From assembly GCA_944342025.1 (NCBI GenBank), contig CALVMD010000004.1:69201-133200 (forward strand): 64,000 bases of DNA, written 5' to 3'. Made by a program: the position numbers and the translations under genes. Shown here piece after piece: positions 49,021 to 57,140 of this stretch; within the stretch, counting starts at the first letter, position 1, and every line of letters begins with the position of its first letter. This stretch comes from an uncultured Clostridia bacterium (GTDB lineage Bacteria > Bacillota > Clostridia > Christensenellales > Borkfalkiaceae). Below the pieces are notes generated by a model. That model made no database searches. It was not told the DNA's origin and worked only from the letters and a program-made list of their open reading frames with translations.

Positions 49021-49058
49021 CTTGAATACAGAAAAGACGATCATGATGTGCGTAAATG

Positions 49059-49103
49059 CCGCGTTTTGTTGACAGATTGCAAACAAAACGCGGTTGCTTT
49101 TTT
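49059..49103 (+). terminator. Terminator of the small XRE gene
   Basis: A 12-bp stem (49059-49070 with 49082-49093) followed by TTGCTTTTTT. Its tail doubles as the -35 box of the next promoter. Confidence 0.75.
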
Positions 49104-49123
49104 GTCGAACGCTATGATACAAT
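49094..49123 (+). promoter_or_regulatory. Promoter of the small exported protein gene
   Basis: TTGCTT (49094-49099), 18 bases, TACAAT (49118-49123). Confidence 0.5.
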
Positions 49124-49154
49124 ACACGACGTAATTTCAAAACGGAGGAAATAG

Positions 49155-49655
49155 ATGAAAGCGTTGTATGTATTTTTTGCGTCGCTTCTTCTGATCGCAG
49201 GAATGTTTTTTGCTTCGGATAAGCCTGAAACGGCTGAAACGAATGATACCGGAATTCCTGCCTTCAGCAGGAGTTTGACGGAAGAAGAGGTCGAAACGAG
49301 AGGCATAATGACTATATTGTCGCTTTCCATCTCAGGAGGAGACGGTATGATCACGGCGACGGTCAAAAACGAGTTTACGCTCGGAAATTCTACCGTCAGG
49401 ATCAGATTGTATCTGTACGCCTCCTATGAATTCCAGGAGTCTTACCTCGACATGGAGTTGCAAGATTATGCAATGAAAAGCGATCTGAACATTTTCAAAA
49501 CCTATTCGCTGTCGCTGTCGACGAACGGCGAACAGAAATTTTGGATGGCTCGGGTGCGCTATAAGGTTGACAACGGAGATTGGCAGGTGAAAGAGACCAA
49601 CTGCATTTTGTACAGCGCCGAAGGCGAAGAACTGGAATGGGAAACAAGCAAATGA
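49155..49655 (+). CDS. Small exported protein of unknown function
   Basis: A 166-residue protein with an N-terminal signal or anchor (LYVFFASLLLIAGMFFASD) and no lipobox Cys. The mature part is probably all-beta: strands such as GMITATVKNEFTLGNSTVRI and SLSLSTNGEQKFWMARVRYK resemble an immunoglobulin-like domain. No family is recognised. GGAGG lies 8 bases before the ATG, and it is flanked by its own promoter and a strong terminator. It follows a membrane XRE gene, an arrangement that may be functional. Confidence 0.7.
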   Translation: MKALYVFFASLLLIAGMFFASDKPETAETNDTGIPAFSRSLTEEEVETRGIMTILSLSISGGDGMITATVKNEFTLGNSTVRIRLYLYASYEFQESYLDMELQDYAMKSDLNIFKTYSLSLSTNGEQKFWMARVRYKVDNGDWQVKETNCILYSAEGEELEWETSK

Positions 49656-49674
49656 GAAAATTGTAATATAGATC

Positions 49675-49706
49675 AAAAGCGGCCGGAAGATTCCGGCCGC
49701 TTTTGC
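49675..49706 (+). terminator. Strong, probably bidirectional terminator
   Basis: AAAAGCGGCCGGAA (49675-49688) pairs with 49691-49704, ending in TTTT on both strands. Confidence 0.85.
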
Positions 49707-49735
49707 GCTGTATTGTAAACACACGTTCGTATTAT

Positions 49736-49932
49736 TGTGGATAAAAATTTTTAACATAAAACGCAAAAAATGTAATACCGGGCCGAATTCTGTTGATTTG
49801 TGCGGAATTTGGGGATAACAATGCATAAATTGTGGATAACTTTTTTTAATATTGTTTAAAAACGACTAAAACAGTCCGAAACGATGTGGATAAAGCGGGG
49901 TTATCCACATTCTTCCACAAAGTTATAAACAA
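49736..49932 (+). other. Cluster of DnaA boxes in an AT-rich, gene-free region
   Basis: This 480-base gap has no gene. Four exact TTATCCACA boxes occur: 49736-49744, 49831-49839 and 49885-49893 (reverse) and 49901-49909 (forward). The last two form an inverted pair around a 7-base spacer. Near matches lie at 49810-49818 (TGGGGATAA) and 49924-49932 (TTATAAACA). Between boxes 2 and 3 is a very AT-rich stretch (49838-49862), a candidate unwinding element. dnaA and dnaN are not in the window, so this may be an origin, a DnaA-titrating locus or a DnaA-controlled promoter region. Confidence 0.65.
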
Positions 49933-50072
49933 TTTTGCACGACTTTGGCGGGACAAGCGGTTTATTGAGGCGAAACAAACGCAAAAAAGGAACGGGATTG
50001 CGCACGGTGCATATTTTCCGTATACGGGTAAACGGTCGGCGGGATATCGGGAAAAAATATTCTGAAAATAGA

Positions 50073-50101
50073 TTGTATTTTTGCAGGTAAGATGGTATAA
50101 T
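50073..50101 (+). promoter_or_regulatory. Promoter of SPFH protein gene
   Basis: TTGTAT (50073-50078), 17 bases, TATAAT (50096-50101). Confidence 0.7.
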
Positions 50102-50135
50102 TATATCGTACAAAAATTGCCTAGGGGGATATGGA

Positions 50136-51149
50136 ATGGCTCTTTTTCTGAAAATCATCGAATGGAAAAACGATGACCGCGGAGAGATCGCACATCTTGT
50201 CAAAGTAAACGGGAGAGACGTCAACGGCGGATCGAAAATTATTGTGCGTCCTGCACAGATGGCGATTTTTGTGCATAAAGGGCAGATCGCCGACATATTC
50301 GGAGAAGGCACGCATGTGCTCGATACGGGGATCTTGCCGATTCTTTCCGCGCTCGCGGGGTGGAAGTACGGATTTCGTACGCCGACCTCGGTCGATCTTT
50401 ATTTTGTCGATCTGAATCAATTCACGGGGATGAAGTGGGGCACCGCGAATCCCGTCATTTTGCGCGATCCGGAGTTCGGCATGGTGCGGGTCACGGGATA
50501 CGGCGGTTATTCCTTCCGAGTGGGGGATGCGGCAGCTTTTCTGAGGGAACTGCTCGGGACGAAAGCGTCTTTCCGTACCGAGGATATAGGCGCATATCTT
50601 AAAAAGATCGCGGTGTCGGGTCTAAGCGACTGTCTGGGCGAGAGCGGGCTTTCCGTACTCGACTTAGCGGGAAATCTCGACGAACTGAGCAAAAAGACGG
50701 CAGATTCCGTTCGGGGTTCGTTCCATAAACTCGGCCTCGTATTGGAAAACTTTGTGATCGAAAATCTTTCCGTGCCGCAGGAAGTGCAAAAAGCGATCGA
50801 CGAGCGCACGAAGTACGGCATTGTCGGCGGCAGTGCAGACATCATGATGAAGGTCGCGGCTGCCGAAGCGATGAAGGCTGCGGCGGAAAATCCCGGCGGC
50901 GGCGCGGGCATCATCGGTGCGGGCATGGGCCTTGGGCTCGGCTCTGAGTTCGGAAGGGCGATGGGCGATGCGATGAAGCAACCGGAAAAGGGCGGCGTTT
51001 GCCCGCATTGCGGTGCACGGGTTTCGCCCGGCGCAAAATTTTGCGGGGAATGCGGGTCCGGGCTTTCCGTTTCCCGCAAGTGTGCAAAATGCGGCGCACA
51101 GGTGGGGGCGTCCGATAAATTCTGCCCCGAATGCGGCGCGAAACTGTGA
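50136..51149 (+). CDS. SPFH-domain protein with C-terminal double zinc ribbon
   Basis: A 337-residue soluble protein of the YdjL/virion-core-like SPFH group. Residues about 1-235 form the SPFH-type domain (IIVRPAQMAIFVHKGQIADI, FGEGTHVLDTG), followed by an Ala/Gly-rich segment (about 240-280) and two zinc ribbons: CPHCGARVSPGAKFCGECG and CAKCGAQVGASDKFCPECG. There is no membrane helix, so it likely assembles on membranes or in the cytoplasm as an oligomeric scaffold; the role in bacteria is not settled. AGGGGG lies 7 bases before the ATG. Confidence 0.88.
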   Translation: MALFLKIIEWKNDDRGEIAHLVKVNGRDVNGGSKIIVRPAQMAIFVHKGQIADIFGEGTHVLDTGILPILSALAGWKYGFRTPTSVDLYFVDLNQFTGMKWGTANPVILRDPEFGMVRVTGYGGYSFRVGDAAAFLRELLGTKASFRTEDIGAYLKKIAVSGLSDCLGESGLSVLDLAGNLDELSKKTADSVRGSFHKLGLVLENFVIENLSVPQEVQKAIDERTKYGIVGGSADIMMKVAAAEAMKAAAENPGGGAGIIGAGMGLGLGSEFGRAMGDAMKQPEKGGVCPHCGARVSPGAKFCGECGSGLSVSRKCAKCGAQVGASDKFCPECGAKL

Positions 51150-51173
51150 CCGCGCGCGGTATAATACAGCTGT

Positions 51174-51193
51174 AAAAGGCATACCGGCCTTTT
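51174..51193 (+). terminator. Weak terminator after SPFH gene
   Basis: AAAAGGC (51174-51180) pairs with GCCTTTT (51187-51193) around ATACCG. The stem is only 7 bp. A TATAAT at 51160-51165 has no clear -35. Confidence 0.4.
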
Positions 51194-51227
51194 CATGATA
51201 GAAAAAATTTTTTTGGAGGAAAATAAA

Positions 51228-51428
51228 ATGGCTAAAATCACGGCGGATACGCTCATCATGGATTGCCTGAAACTCAACCCCGATTCGGCGGAGATTCTCA
51301 TGTCTTACGGCATGCATTGCCTCGGCTGCGCGATGGCGCACGGCGAGACGATCGGCGAGGCGGTCAGCGTGCACGGCAAAGATCTCGACGAGCTGCTTGA
51401 AAAGCTGAATGCCGGCATCGAAGAGTGA
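51228..51428 (+). CDS. DUF1858 / redox-disulfide domain protein
   Basis: A 66-residue single-domain protein: ITADTLIMDCLKLNPDSAEI and SYGMHCLGCAMAHGETIGEA match the DUF1858 (hybrid-cluster-protein-associated redox disulfide) family, with a conserved CxxC pair in HCLGC. Such proteins probably bind a metal or form a redox disulfide, often with hybrid cluster proteins or iron-sulfur repair; none is next to it here. The start at 51228 has TTGGAGGA 8 bases upstream; 11 further codons upstream are open but precede the ribosome site. Confidence 0.9.
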   Translation: MAKITADTLIMDCLKLNPDSAEILMSYGMHCLGCAMAHGETIGEAVSVHGKDLDELLEKLNAGIEE

Positions 51429-51441
51429 CGCACGGCAGATA

Positions 51442-51484
51442 AAAAGGGCGCCCTTCCGCAAACTTGCGGAAGGGCGCCCTTTTG
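51442..51484 (+). terminator. Very strong bidirectional terminator
   Basis: A 20-bp perfect stem (51442-51461 with 51464-51483) with A4 at the left and T4 at the right, between convergent genes. Confidence 0.92.
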
Positions 51485-51515
51485 CATATACCTGAATTCG
51501 TTCATATACCCGGGA

Positions 51516-52307
51516 CTATCTTTCCCGTATGACTTCTTTGGGTGGTTTGTCGTAATATTTCGAGAATGTGCGGTAAAACGTAGTCATCGAATCGAATCCG
51601 TTGGAAAAGACGAGCGAAGACAGGTTCAGGTTTTCCGTCTTCTTTGCCTCGGCGACGAGGTTGCGGACGCGTACGCCGTTGATGTATGCGTTTAACGATT
51701 CGCCGATATAAGAATTGAAAAGACGGGAAAAATAGTATTTGTTATATCCGAATTCTGAGGAAAGGCGGTCGAGGGAGATCGGCTCGCGGCAATGTTCGTC
51801 GATATAGTTGAGCGCGGCGACGATCGGTTCGATGTTCGGTGCGGGGGCGGCGGGTTCGCAACGGTAATGGCTGAGCAAATTTCCGACGATGATGTCGATG
51901 TAGCCCTTTTTCACGAGTTCGGGCGCGTCGGCAAGTTCTGACAGGGCGCGGAAATGCGGCAAAAGAGTGCGGTTGAACGATTCGTCTTTCAGGTGAACGG
52001 GCAAAGTCTCTGATTGAAAGATGCGTCGGAAATCGTCCGAATATCGTTGGCCGATGATGAGGACGTAATCTCCGTAATGCGGAGCGGGGACAAGCGAGTG
52101 CACGCTGCAGCGCCGTACGAAGATGATCTGGTCGCGTTTGCAAAAATACGGAATTCCGTTCACCTCGCACCGGACGGCGCCTTCGCTGATGTAAAGGATC
52201 TCGATGCAGCGGTGAAAGTGCGGCGGGGTGTTCGCGTCGCGGCCGAAAAAAAATTCTACGGTGTCCGCACGGTCATGTTGCGGTTCATAAAGAGGCAGTT
52301 TTTTCAT
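51516..52307 (-). CDS. AraC-family transcription regulator
   Basis: A 263-residue regulator. The N-terminal cupin sensor (TPPHFHRCIEILYISEGAVR, with a His pair) is followed by two AraC helix-turn-helix motifs: ISLDRLSSEFGYNKYYFSRL and LNLSSLVFSNGFDSMTTFYR ending KYYDKPPKEVIRER. It diverges from the Gfo/Idh operon and most likely controls it in response to a sugar. The start at 52307 (MKKLPLYEPQ) fits the family's N-terminus, but no ribosome binding site is visible before it; an alternative start within the longer open frame would need to cross the shared promoter region. Confidence 0.88.
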   Translation of the reverse strand: MKKLPLYEPQHDRADTVEFFFGRDANTPPHFHRCIEILYISEGAVRCEVNGIPYFCKRDQIIFVRRCSVHSLVPAPHYGDYVLIIGQRYSDDFRRIFQSETLPVHLKDESFNRTLLPHFRALSELADAPELVKKGYIDIIVGNLLSHYRCEPAAPAPNIEPIVAALNYIDEHCREPISLDRLSSEFGYNKYYFSRLFNSYIGESLNAYINGVRVRNLVAEAKKTENLNLSSLVFSNGFDSMTTFYRTFSKYYDKPPKEVIRER

Positions 52308-52340
52308 GATGTCAATAATTGATATAAAATTCTGAAAAAA

Positions 52341-52356
52341 TGCGTGGAAATACGCA
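52341..52356 (+). promoter_or_regulatory. Inverted repeat, candidate AraC operator
   Basis: TGCGT-GGAAAT-ACGCA (52341-52356) lies midway between the divergent regulator and operon starts, just before a TATTAT/TATATC -10-like region at 52369-52375. Confidence 0.4.
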
Positions 52357-52415
52357 ATTTTCAGTGTTATTATATCATTGTAGAAACAGAAAGTCAATTT
52401 AAGGAGCATAGGATT

Positions 52416-53474
52416 ATGAAGATCGCTGTCATCGGATACGGCGGGATGGGCACGTTTCATACGGAGTGTCTGAAACAATATGCAAAGACGGGAAGCGAGC
52501 CTTTGACGCTGGCCGGCATATACGACATCGACGCCTCGCGCGAAAAAGCGGCCGAGGCGAACGGGCTTTACGCTTATCGCTCGGCAGACGAGCTGCTTTC
52601 GGACAAGTCGGTGGGGGCGGTGATCATCGCGACGCCCAACGACGTACATGCCGAATATGTCAAAGCGGCGGCCGAGGCGGGTAAACACGTTGTTTCGGAA
52701 AAGCCGATCGGGCTTTCTCTCAGACAGGCGGAAGAGATGTACGGCTATGCCGAAAAGGCAGGGATCGTATTCGAAGTCCATCAGAACCGCCGCTGGGACG
52801 ACGATTTTCTAACAGTCAAAAATATTTACGATCATGCGGGATATATCGGCGACGTGTATCGCCTTGAATCGCGCGTGATGGGCGGAAACGGAATTCCCGG
52901 CGATTGGCGCAAAAAGGCGGCGCATGGCGGCGGCATGATGCTGGACTGGGGCGTGCACCTGATCGACCAAATGCTGCAAATGGTCAAAAGTTCCGTGTCT
53001 TCGCTGTATTGCGAGTACAGCTACATTTATGGCGAAGAGGTGGAGGACGGATGCCGCTTGAGCGTGAAATTTGAAAACGGCGTGGAATATTTCGTCACGG
53101 TCTCGACCGACTGTTTCCGTCCGCTGCCCCGCTGGCAGGTATACGGCACGGAGGGCACTGCGACGGTCGCGGGGTGGGATCTGTCGGGCGGTATGACCCG
53201 CGCGATCGTCAGACATGACGACAACATCGCGGGGATCCGGGCAGGCAACGGCTTTACCCGCACGATGGCGCCGCGTATCGGCGACACTGTGGAGGAAAAA
53301 GTTCTTCCCGTCGTGCATGCCGAGCCGTTCGCGTTCTACAAAAACTTTGCTGCAGCGTGTGCAGGGAAAGAGCCCGCTGCGATCAAAAAAGAAGAAGTCC
53401 TGCGCGTATTCCGCCTGATGGAAGCGGCAGCGCGTTCGGCGAAAGAAAATATCGTCATCAAAGAAAAAATTTAA
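52416..53474 (+). CDS. Gfo/Idh/MocA-family sugar oxidoreductase
   Basis: NAD(P)-dependent dehydrogenase of 352 residues acting on a sugar, cyclitol or glycoside. AVIGYGGMGTFHTECL is the Rossmann loop, SEKPIGLSLRQAEEM holds the catalytic Lys (EKP), and HGGGMMLDWGVHLIDQML the Asp/His pair. It is the first gene of a five-gene operon with two sugar isomerase-like proteins, a second Gfo/Idh and a ThuA-like protein. AAGGAG lies 9 bases before the ATG. Specificity (inositol, 3-keto-glycoside chemistry or other) is not readable from sequence. Confidence 0.92.
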   Translation: MKIAVIGYGGMGTFHTECLKQYAKTGSEPLTLAGIYDIDASREKAAEANGLYAYRSADELLSDKSVGAVIIATPNDVHAEYVKAAAEAGKHVVSEKPIGLSLRQAEEMYGYAEKAGIVFEVHQNRRWDDDFLTVKNIYDHAGYIGDVYRLESRVMGGNGIPGDWRKKAAHGGGMMLDWGVHLIDQMLQMVKSSVSSLYCEYSYIYGEEVEDGCRLSVKFENGVEYFVTVSTDCFRPLPRWQVYGTEGTATVAGWDLSGGMTRAIVRHDDNIAGIRAGNGFTRTMAPRIGDTVEEKVLPVVHAEPFAFYKNFAAACAGKEPAAIKKEEVLRVFRLMEAAARSAKENIVIKEKI

Positions 53475-53521
53475 CCCCTGCGGTTTTCTGCGGGAAATAT
53501 TTTATGAAAGGGAGTAATATC

Positions 53522-54493
53522 ATGAAGATCAGCGTTGTGAGCGGCATCCTCGGCGATTACAGCCTGGACGAAAGCCTCTCTTACCTTTCTGCGCTCGGCG
53601 TGGATGAATTTGAATTGGGCGTCGGGGGATACCCCGGCAAGGCGCATGCCGACGCGCTCGTTCTGAGCCGGGACAAGGCGGCAAGGCAGAAACTTCTGGA
53701 CACTTTTAAAAAGCACGGCATGGGTATATCGGCACTCGCGGTACACGGCAACTGCGTGCATCCCGACAAAGCGGTCGCCGCTTCGTTCGAGGCGGATTTC
53801 GAGGCCGCGTGCGTCCTTGCGGGACAGATCGGCATCGACCGCATCGTCACGTTTTCGGGTTGCCCTGGTTCCGACCCCGACGCAAAGGCGCCCAGCTGGA
53901 TCACCTGTGCGTGGCCGCCCGATTATCCCAAGGCGCTGGAATGGCAGTGGAACGAAGTCCTCATTCCTTATTGGGAAAAGGCAGTCAAATTTGCCGCGGA
54001 CAACGGCGTCAGGCGCATCGCGCTCGAAATGCATCCGGGCTTCAACGTATATAATCCCGCCACTTGTCTTCGCCTGAGAGATGCCGTAGGCGATCTCATC
54101 GGCGCGAATATCGATCCTTCTCATCTTTTCTGGCAGGGGATGGACATTCTCGATGTCATCCGTATCCTCGGTGAAAAGAAGGCGATCTATTATTTCCACG
54201 CGAAAGATACGCAGATCATGGAAAACGTCGTGCGCAAAAACGGCGTTTTGGATACCAAATCTTTCACGGAGGCGGCGGACAGGTCTTGGATCTTCCGTAC
54301 CCTCGGTTACGGTCACGACGTGGGGCTGTGGAAACAGATCTTTTCCATGCTCAAAATCATGGGATACGACGATACGATCTCTATCGAACACGAAGACGGC
54401 CTGATGTCGCCGAAAGAGGGATTGGAAAAAGCGATCAAACTCGTCAAAGAGAGCATCATCACCGAGAGCAACACGAATATGTGGTGGGCGTAA
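53522..54493 (+). CDS. Sugar phosphate isomerase/epimerase-family TIM barrel (1)
   Basis: A 323-residue AP-endonuclease-2-type barrel. Metal ligands are visible in ALEMHPGFNVYNP (Glu), GANIDPSHLFWQGMD (Asp, His), YYFHAKDTQIM (His) and ISIEHEDGLM (Glu). Members include xylose isomerase-like, inosose dehydratase and 3-keto-glycoside-cleaving enzymes. GGGAG precedes the ATG at 53522; an ATG six codons upstream is less well placed. It follows the first Gfo/Idh gene by 47 bases and precedes a second, shorter barrel by 13. Confidence 0.9.
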   Translation: MKISVVSGILGDYSLDESLSYLSALGVDEFELGVGGYPGKAHADALVLSRDKAARQKLLDTFKKHGMGISALAVHGNCVHPDKAVAASFEADFEAACVLAGQIGIDRIVTFSGCPGSDPDAKAPSWITCAWPPDYPKALEWQWNEVLIPYWEKAVKFAADNGVRRIALEMHPGFNVYNPATCLRLRDAVGDLIGANIDPSHLFWQGMDILDVIRILGEKKAIYYFHAKDTQIMENVVRKNGVLDTKSFTEAADRSWIFRTLGYGHDVGLWKQIFSMLKIMGYDDTISIEHEDGLMSPKEGLEKAIKLVKESIITESNTNMWWA

Positions 54494-54506
54494 CAGGAGG
54501 ATAAAA

Positions 54507-55235
54507 ATGAAATTCGGAGTTCAGTTATACAGCCTCCGCGAGATGGCAGAAAAGCAGGGGGCGGAGGCGGTTCTGGCCGCGGTGTCCCGTGCAGGCTACA
54601 ACGGCGTGGAGTTTGCGGGGTTTTACGGCATGACGCCCGAACAGATGAAGACTCTTCTGGAAAAGTACGATTTGGAAGGGATTTCGGCGCATATCCGTCC
54701 CGAGCAGGTCAAGGAGATGCTCCCGTATATCGACGCGCTCGGCATCCGTTATGTGTTTATCCCCTGGGTGGGAACGGAAGAGTTCGAAACGCCCGAAAAA
54801 TATGCCGCCCTATTGGAAGCGGTAAAAGAGGCGAAGCCGCTGTTGGATGAGCGCGGGATTGTCTTCGGCTATCACAACCATGCGCACGAATATGCAGACG
54901 GACACGATTATATCGGGAAGATCACGGATGAAGGGGATCTGAAAGCGGAATTGGATGTGTTCTGGGCCACGGTCGCGGGGAAAGACCCCGTAGCGGAAAT
55001 GAAAAGGCTTTCCGGAAAACTTTCGCTCGTTCACATCAAGGAGGCTGCGAAGGAAGCCCCGGCGGAGCGTCCGCAGCCGATCGTAGGCCAAGGCGCGGTG
55101 GATATGAAGGGCGTATTTGCCGAGGCGAAAAAACAGGGCATTCCCTGGGCGGTTTTAGAGGTCGAGCACTATCCCTGCCCGGAAGAGGAATATCTTTCGG
55201 CGAGCCTTGAAAATATGAAAAAATTATCAAAATAA
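54507..55235 (+). CDS. Sugar phosphate isomerase/epimerase-family TIM barrel (2)
   Basis: A 242-residue compact barrel starting KFGVQLYSLREMAEKQG. The GYHNHAHEY segment, ELDVFWATVAGKDP, SLVHIKEA and LEVEHYPCPE give the His, Asp, His and Glu metal set typical of inosose dehydratase/3-ketoglucoside hydratase-like enzymes. The VQLYSLRE start is frequent in proteins of 3-keto-sugar loci. AGGAGG lies 8 bases before the ATG. It probably acts on the keto-sugar made by the operon's Gfo/Idh enzymes. Confidence 0.9.
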   Translation: MKFGVQLYSLREMAEKQGAEAVLAAVSRAGYNGVEFAGFYGMTPEQMKTLLEKYDLEGISAHIRPEQVKEMLPYIDALGIRYVFIPWVGTEEFETPEKYAALLEAVKEAKPLLDERGIVFGYHNHAHEYADGHDYIGKITDEGDLKAELDVFWATVAGKDPVAEMKRLSGKLSLVHIKEAAKEAPAERPQPIVGQGAVDMKGVFAEAKKQGIPWAVLEVEHYPCPEEEYLSASLENMKKLSK

Positions 55236-55279
55236 CGGGAGCGTTTCCCGCAAAATCGTACAAAAAAGGAGAATTAAAC

Positions 55280-56365
55280 ATGGATAAGAAAATCAGGATC
55301 GGTGTGATCGGATGCGGCGGCATCGCAAACACCAAACACATGCCTGCAGAAAAGCGCAACCCCGCGTCGGAAATGGTGGCTTTTTGCGATATCATCGAAG
55401 AGCGCGCCCTCAAAGCGCGCGATGAATTCGGTACGCCCGAATGCGCCGTATATACCGACTATAAAGAGCTTTTGAAGGATAAGAGCATCGACGCAGTGCT
55501 CGTCCTCACGCCCAACAATGCGCATTGCGCAATTACGGTGGACGCTCTGAACGCGGGGAAACACGTTCTCTGCGAAAAACCGATGGCAATGAACTATGAA
55601 GAGGCGAAAAAAATGCTCGCCGCGCGCGACAAATCGGGCAAGGTGCTCACGATCGGGTATCAGAACCGTTTCCGCCAGGATGCGTTGTATCTCAAGCGTC
55701 TCGCGGACGAGGGGACGTTCGGCGACATCTATTATGCGGAAGCGATCGCGATCCGCCGCCGCGCGGTGCCGACCTGGGGCGTTTTCATCGATAAAGAAAA
55801 GCAGGGGGGAGGTCCTCTCATCGACATCGGCACGCACGCGCTCGATCTCACTCTCTTTATGATGAATAATTACGAGCCCGCTTACTGCGTGGGCAAGACG
55901 TTTCATAAACTCAACAATCAGAAAGAGACGGGCAATGCCTGGGGCGATTGGGATGCGGAAAAATTCACCGCGGAAGACAGCGCGTTCGGCTTTGTCGTCA
56001 TGAAAAACGGCGCCGTCGTCTATCTCAAATCCAGCTGGGCGCTCAATATGGCGGATCCCATCGAAGCGGTCACGACCATCTGCGGCGACAAAGCGGGCGC
56101 GGATATGCTCAAAGGCCTCCGTATCAATACCGTCATGGCGGGTAAACAGGTCATGATCACGCCCGATCTCAACGGCGGGTCGGTCGCTTTCTTTGAAGGA
56201 ACGGGCGGCGGACTGCCGGAAGATCTCGAATCGGCGACGTTCACGAACGCGATCCTCGGCAAGGGCAAGCTGTACGTCACCGCCGATCAGGCGGCGGTCG
56301 TCACGCGCATTCTCGAAGGGATCTATAAGTCCGAAGAGACGGGCAAACCTTACTTTTTTGACTGA
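55280..56365 (+). CDS. Second Gfo/Idh/MocA-family sugar oxidoreductase
   Basis: A 361-residue dehydrogenase: GVIGCGGIANTKHMPAEKRN is the nucleotide-binding loop, HVLCEKPMAMNYEEAKKML gives the EKP Lys, and GGGPLIDIGTHALDLTLFMM the catalytic Asp/His region. It is only distantly similar to the first oxidoreductase of the operon, so the two may oxidise and re-reduce different positions, as in oxidation-elimination-reduction schemes. AAAAGGAG lies 9 bases before the ATG; the ThuA-like gene follows after 8 bases. Confidence 0.93.
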   Translation: MDKKIRIGVIGCGGIANTKHMPAEKRNPASEMVAFCDIIEERALKARDEFGTPECAVYTDYKELLKDKSIDAVLVLTPNNAHCAITVDALNAGKHVLCEKPMAMNYEEAKKMLAARDKSGKVLTIGYQNRFRQDALYLKRLADEGTFGDIYYAEAIAIRRRAVPTWGVFIDKEKQGGGPLIDIGTHALDLTLFMMNNYEPAYCVGKTFHKLNNQKETGNAWGDWDAEKFTAEDSAFGFVVMKNGAVVYLKSSWALNMADPIEAVTTICGDKAGADMLKGLRINTVMAGKQVMITPDLNGGSVAFFEGTGGGLPEDLESATFTNAILGKGKLYVTADQAAVVTRILEGIYKSEETGKPYFFD

Positions 56366-56373
56366 GGTGAAAA

Positions 56374-57096
56374 ATGAACGTAACGGTCGTCTGCGAACAT
56401 AATGCGTCCATGGATTCGCAAGAGGGCAAAAGGGCTTACCCGGAAGGGTTGGGCGTTTGCCTGCAAGAGATGCTGCGGGAAGCCGGCTGTGCCGTGACCC
56501 TCGTCACGATCGGCGAGAACGGGGCAGACGCGCTTACCGACGAGATCATCGACGGCACCGACGTCATGTTCTGGTGGGGCCACTGGCATCATCTGAAAGT
56601 GTCGGACGAGGTCGTAAATAAAGTTGCCGACCGCGCTCTGCGCGGCATGGGAATGGTATTCCTGCATTCCGCGCACGATTCCAAAATATTCAAGAGGCTG
56701 CTCGGATCTTCCTGTTCTCTCAAATGGAGAGAGGACGGCGAGCATGAGCGGCTTTGGTGCGTCGATCCGACGCATCCCATCGCGCGAGGGCTGGGCGAAT
56801 CTATCGACATTCCGCAGGAGGAGATGTACGGTGAGCCCTTCGATATCCCCACGCCCGACGAATTGGTGTATATCGGCTGGTTCAAAGGGGGAGAAGTGTT
56901 CCGCGGCGGCTGTGTTTTCAAGCGCGGCGCGGGAAAACTTTTCTATTTCAATCCGGGACACGAGACGTATCCTACGTACAAGATCCCCGAAGTCAGGCAG
57001 ATTCTGCGGCAGGCCTGCAAATATGTCGAGCCCGCACAGCCGCTCAAAGAAAAGATCTTCTGTCCGCATATCCCCGAATTCAGCGTCAAAGACTGA
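56374..57096 (+). CDS. ThuA-like protein
   Basis: A 240-residue protein of the ThuA family (class I glutamine amidotransferase-like fold). TDVMFWWGHWHHLKVSDEVV, GMGMVFLHSAHDSKIF and VDPTHPIARGL are family segments; the usual GATase Cys is not evident, as is normal for ThuA. ThuA works with the Gfo/Idh enzyme ThuB in disaccharide use through 3-keto intermediates in rhizobia. As the last gene of this operon it supports a keto-sugar pathway. GAGGTG precedes the ATG, and a strong terminator follows 8 bases after the stop. Confidence 0.9.
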   Translation: MNVTVVCEHNASMDSQEGKRAYPEGLGVCLQEMLREAGCAVTLVTIGENGADALTDEIIDGTDVMFWWGHWHHLKVSDEVVNKVADRALRGMGMVFLHSAHDSKIFKRLLGSSCSLKWREDGEHERLWCVDPTHPIARGLGESIDIPQEEMYGEPFDIPTPDELVYIGWFKGGEVFRGGCVFKRGAGKLFYFNPGHETYPTYKIPEVRQILRQACKYVEPAQPLKEKIFCPHIPEFSVKD

Positions 57097-57104
57097 ACGA
57101 TCAT

Positions 57105-57140
57105 AAAAAAGCGGTCTCCTTTTTCGGAGACCGCTTTTTT
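57105..57140 (+). terminator. Strong bidirectional terminator
   Basis: A 15-bp perfect stem (57105-57119 with 57126-57140) flanked by A6 and T6, shared by the convergent ThuA-like and MATE genes. Confidence 0.93.

Noticed and set aside
52344-53474. Longer N-terminus for the first Gfo/Idh protein and similar extensions for rpe, kdsB, tadA, mtnN, mnmA
   Set aside because: The extra residues run through promoters or upstream genes, lack ribosome sites and precede the conserved family starts.
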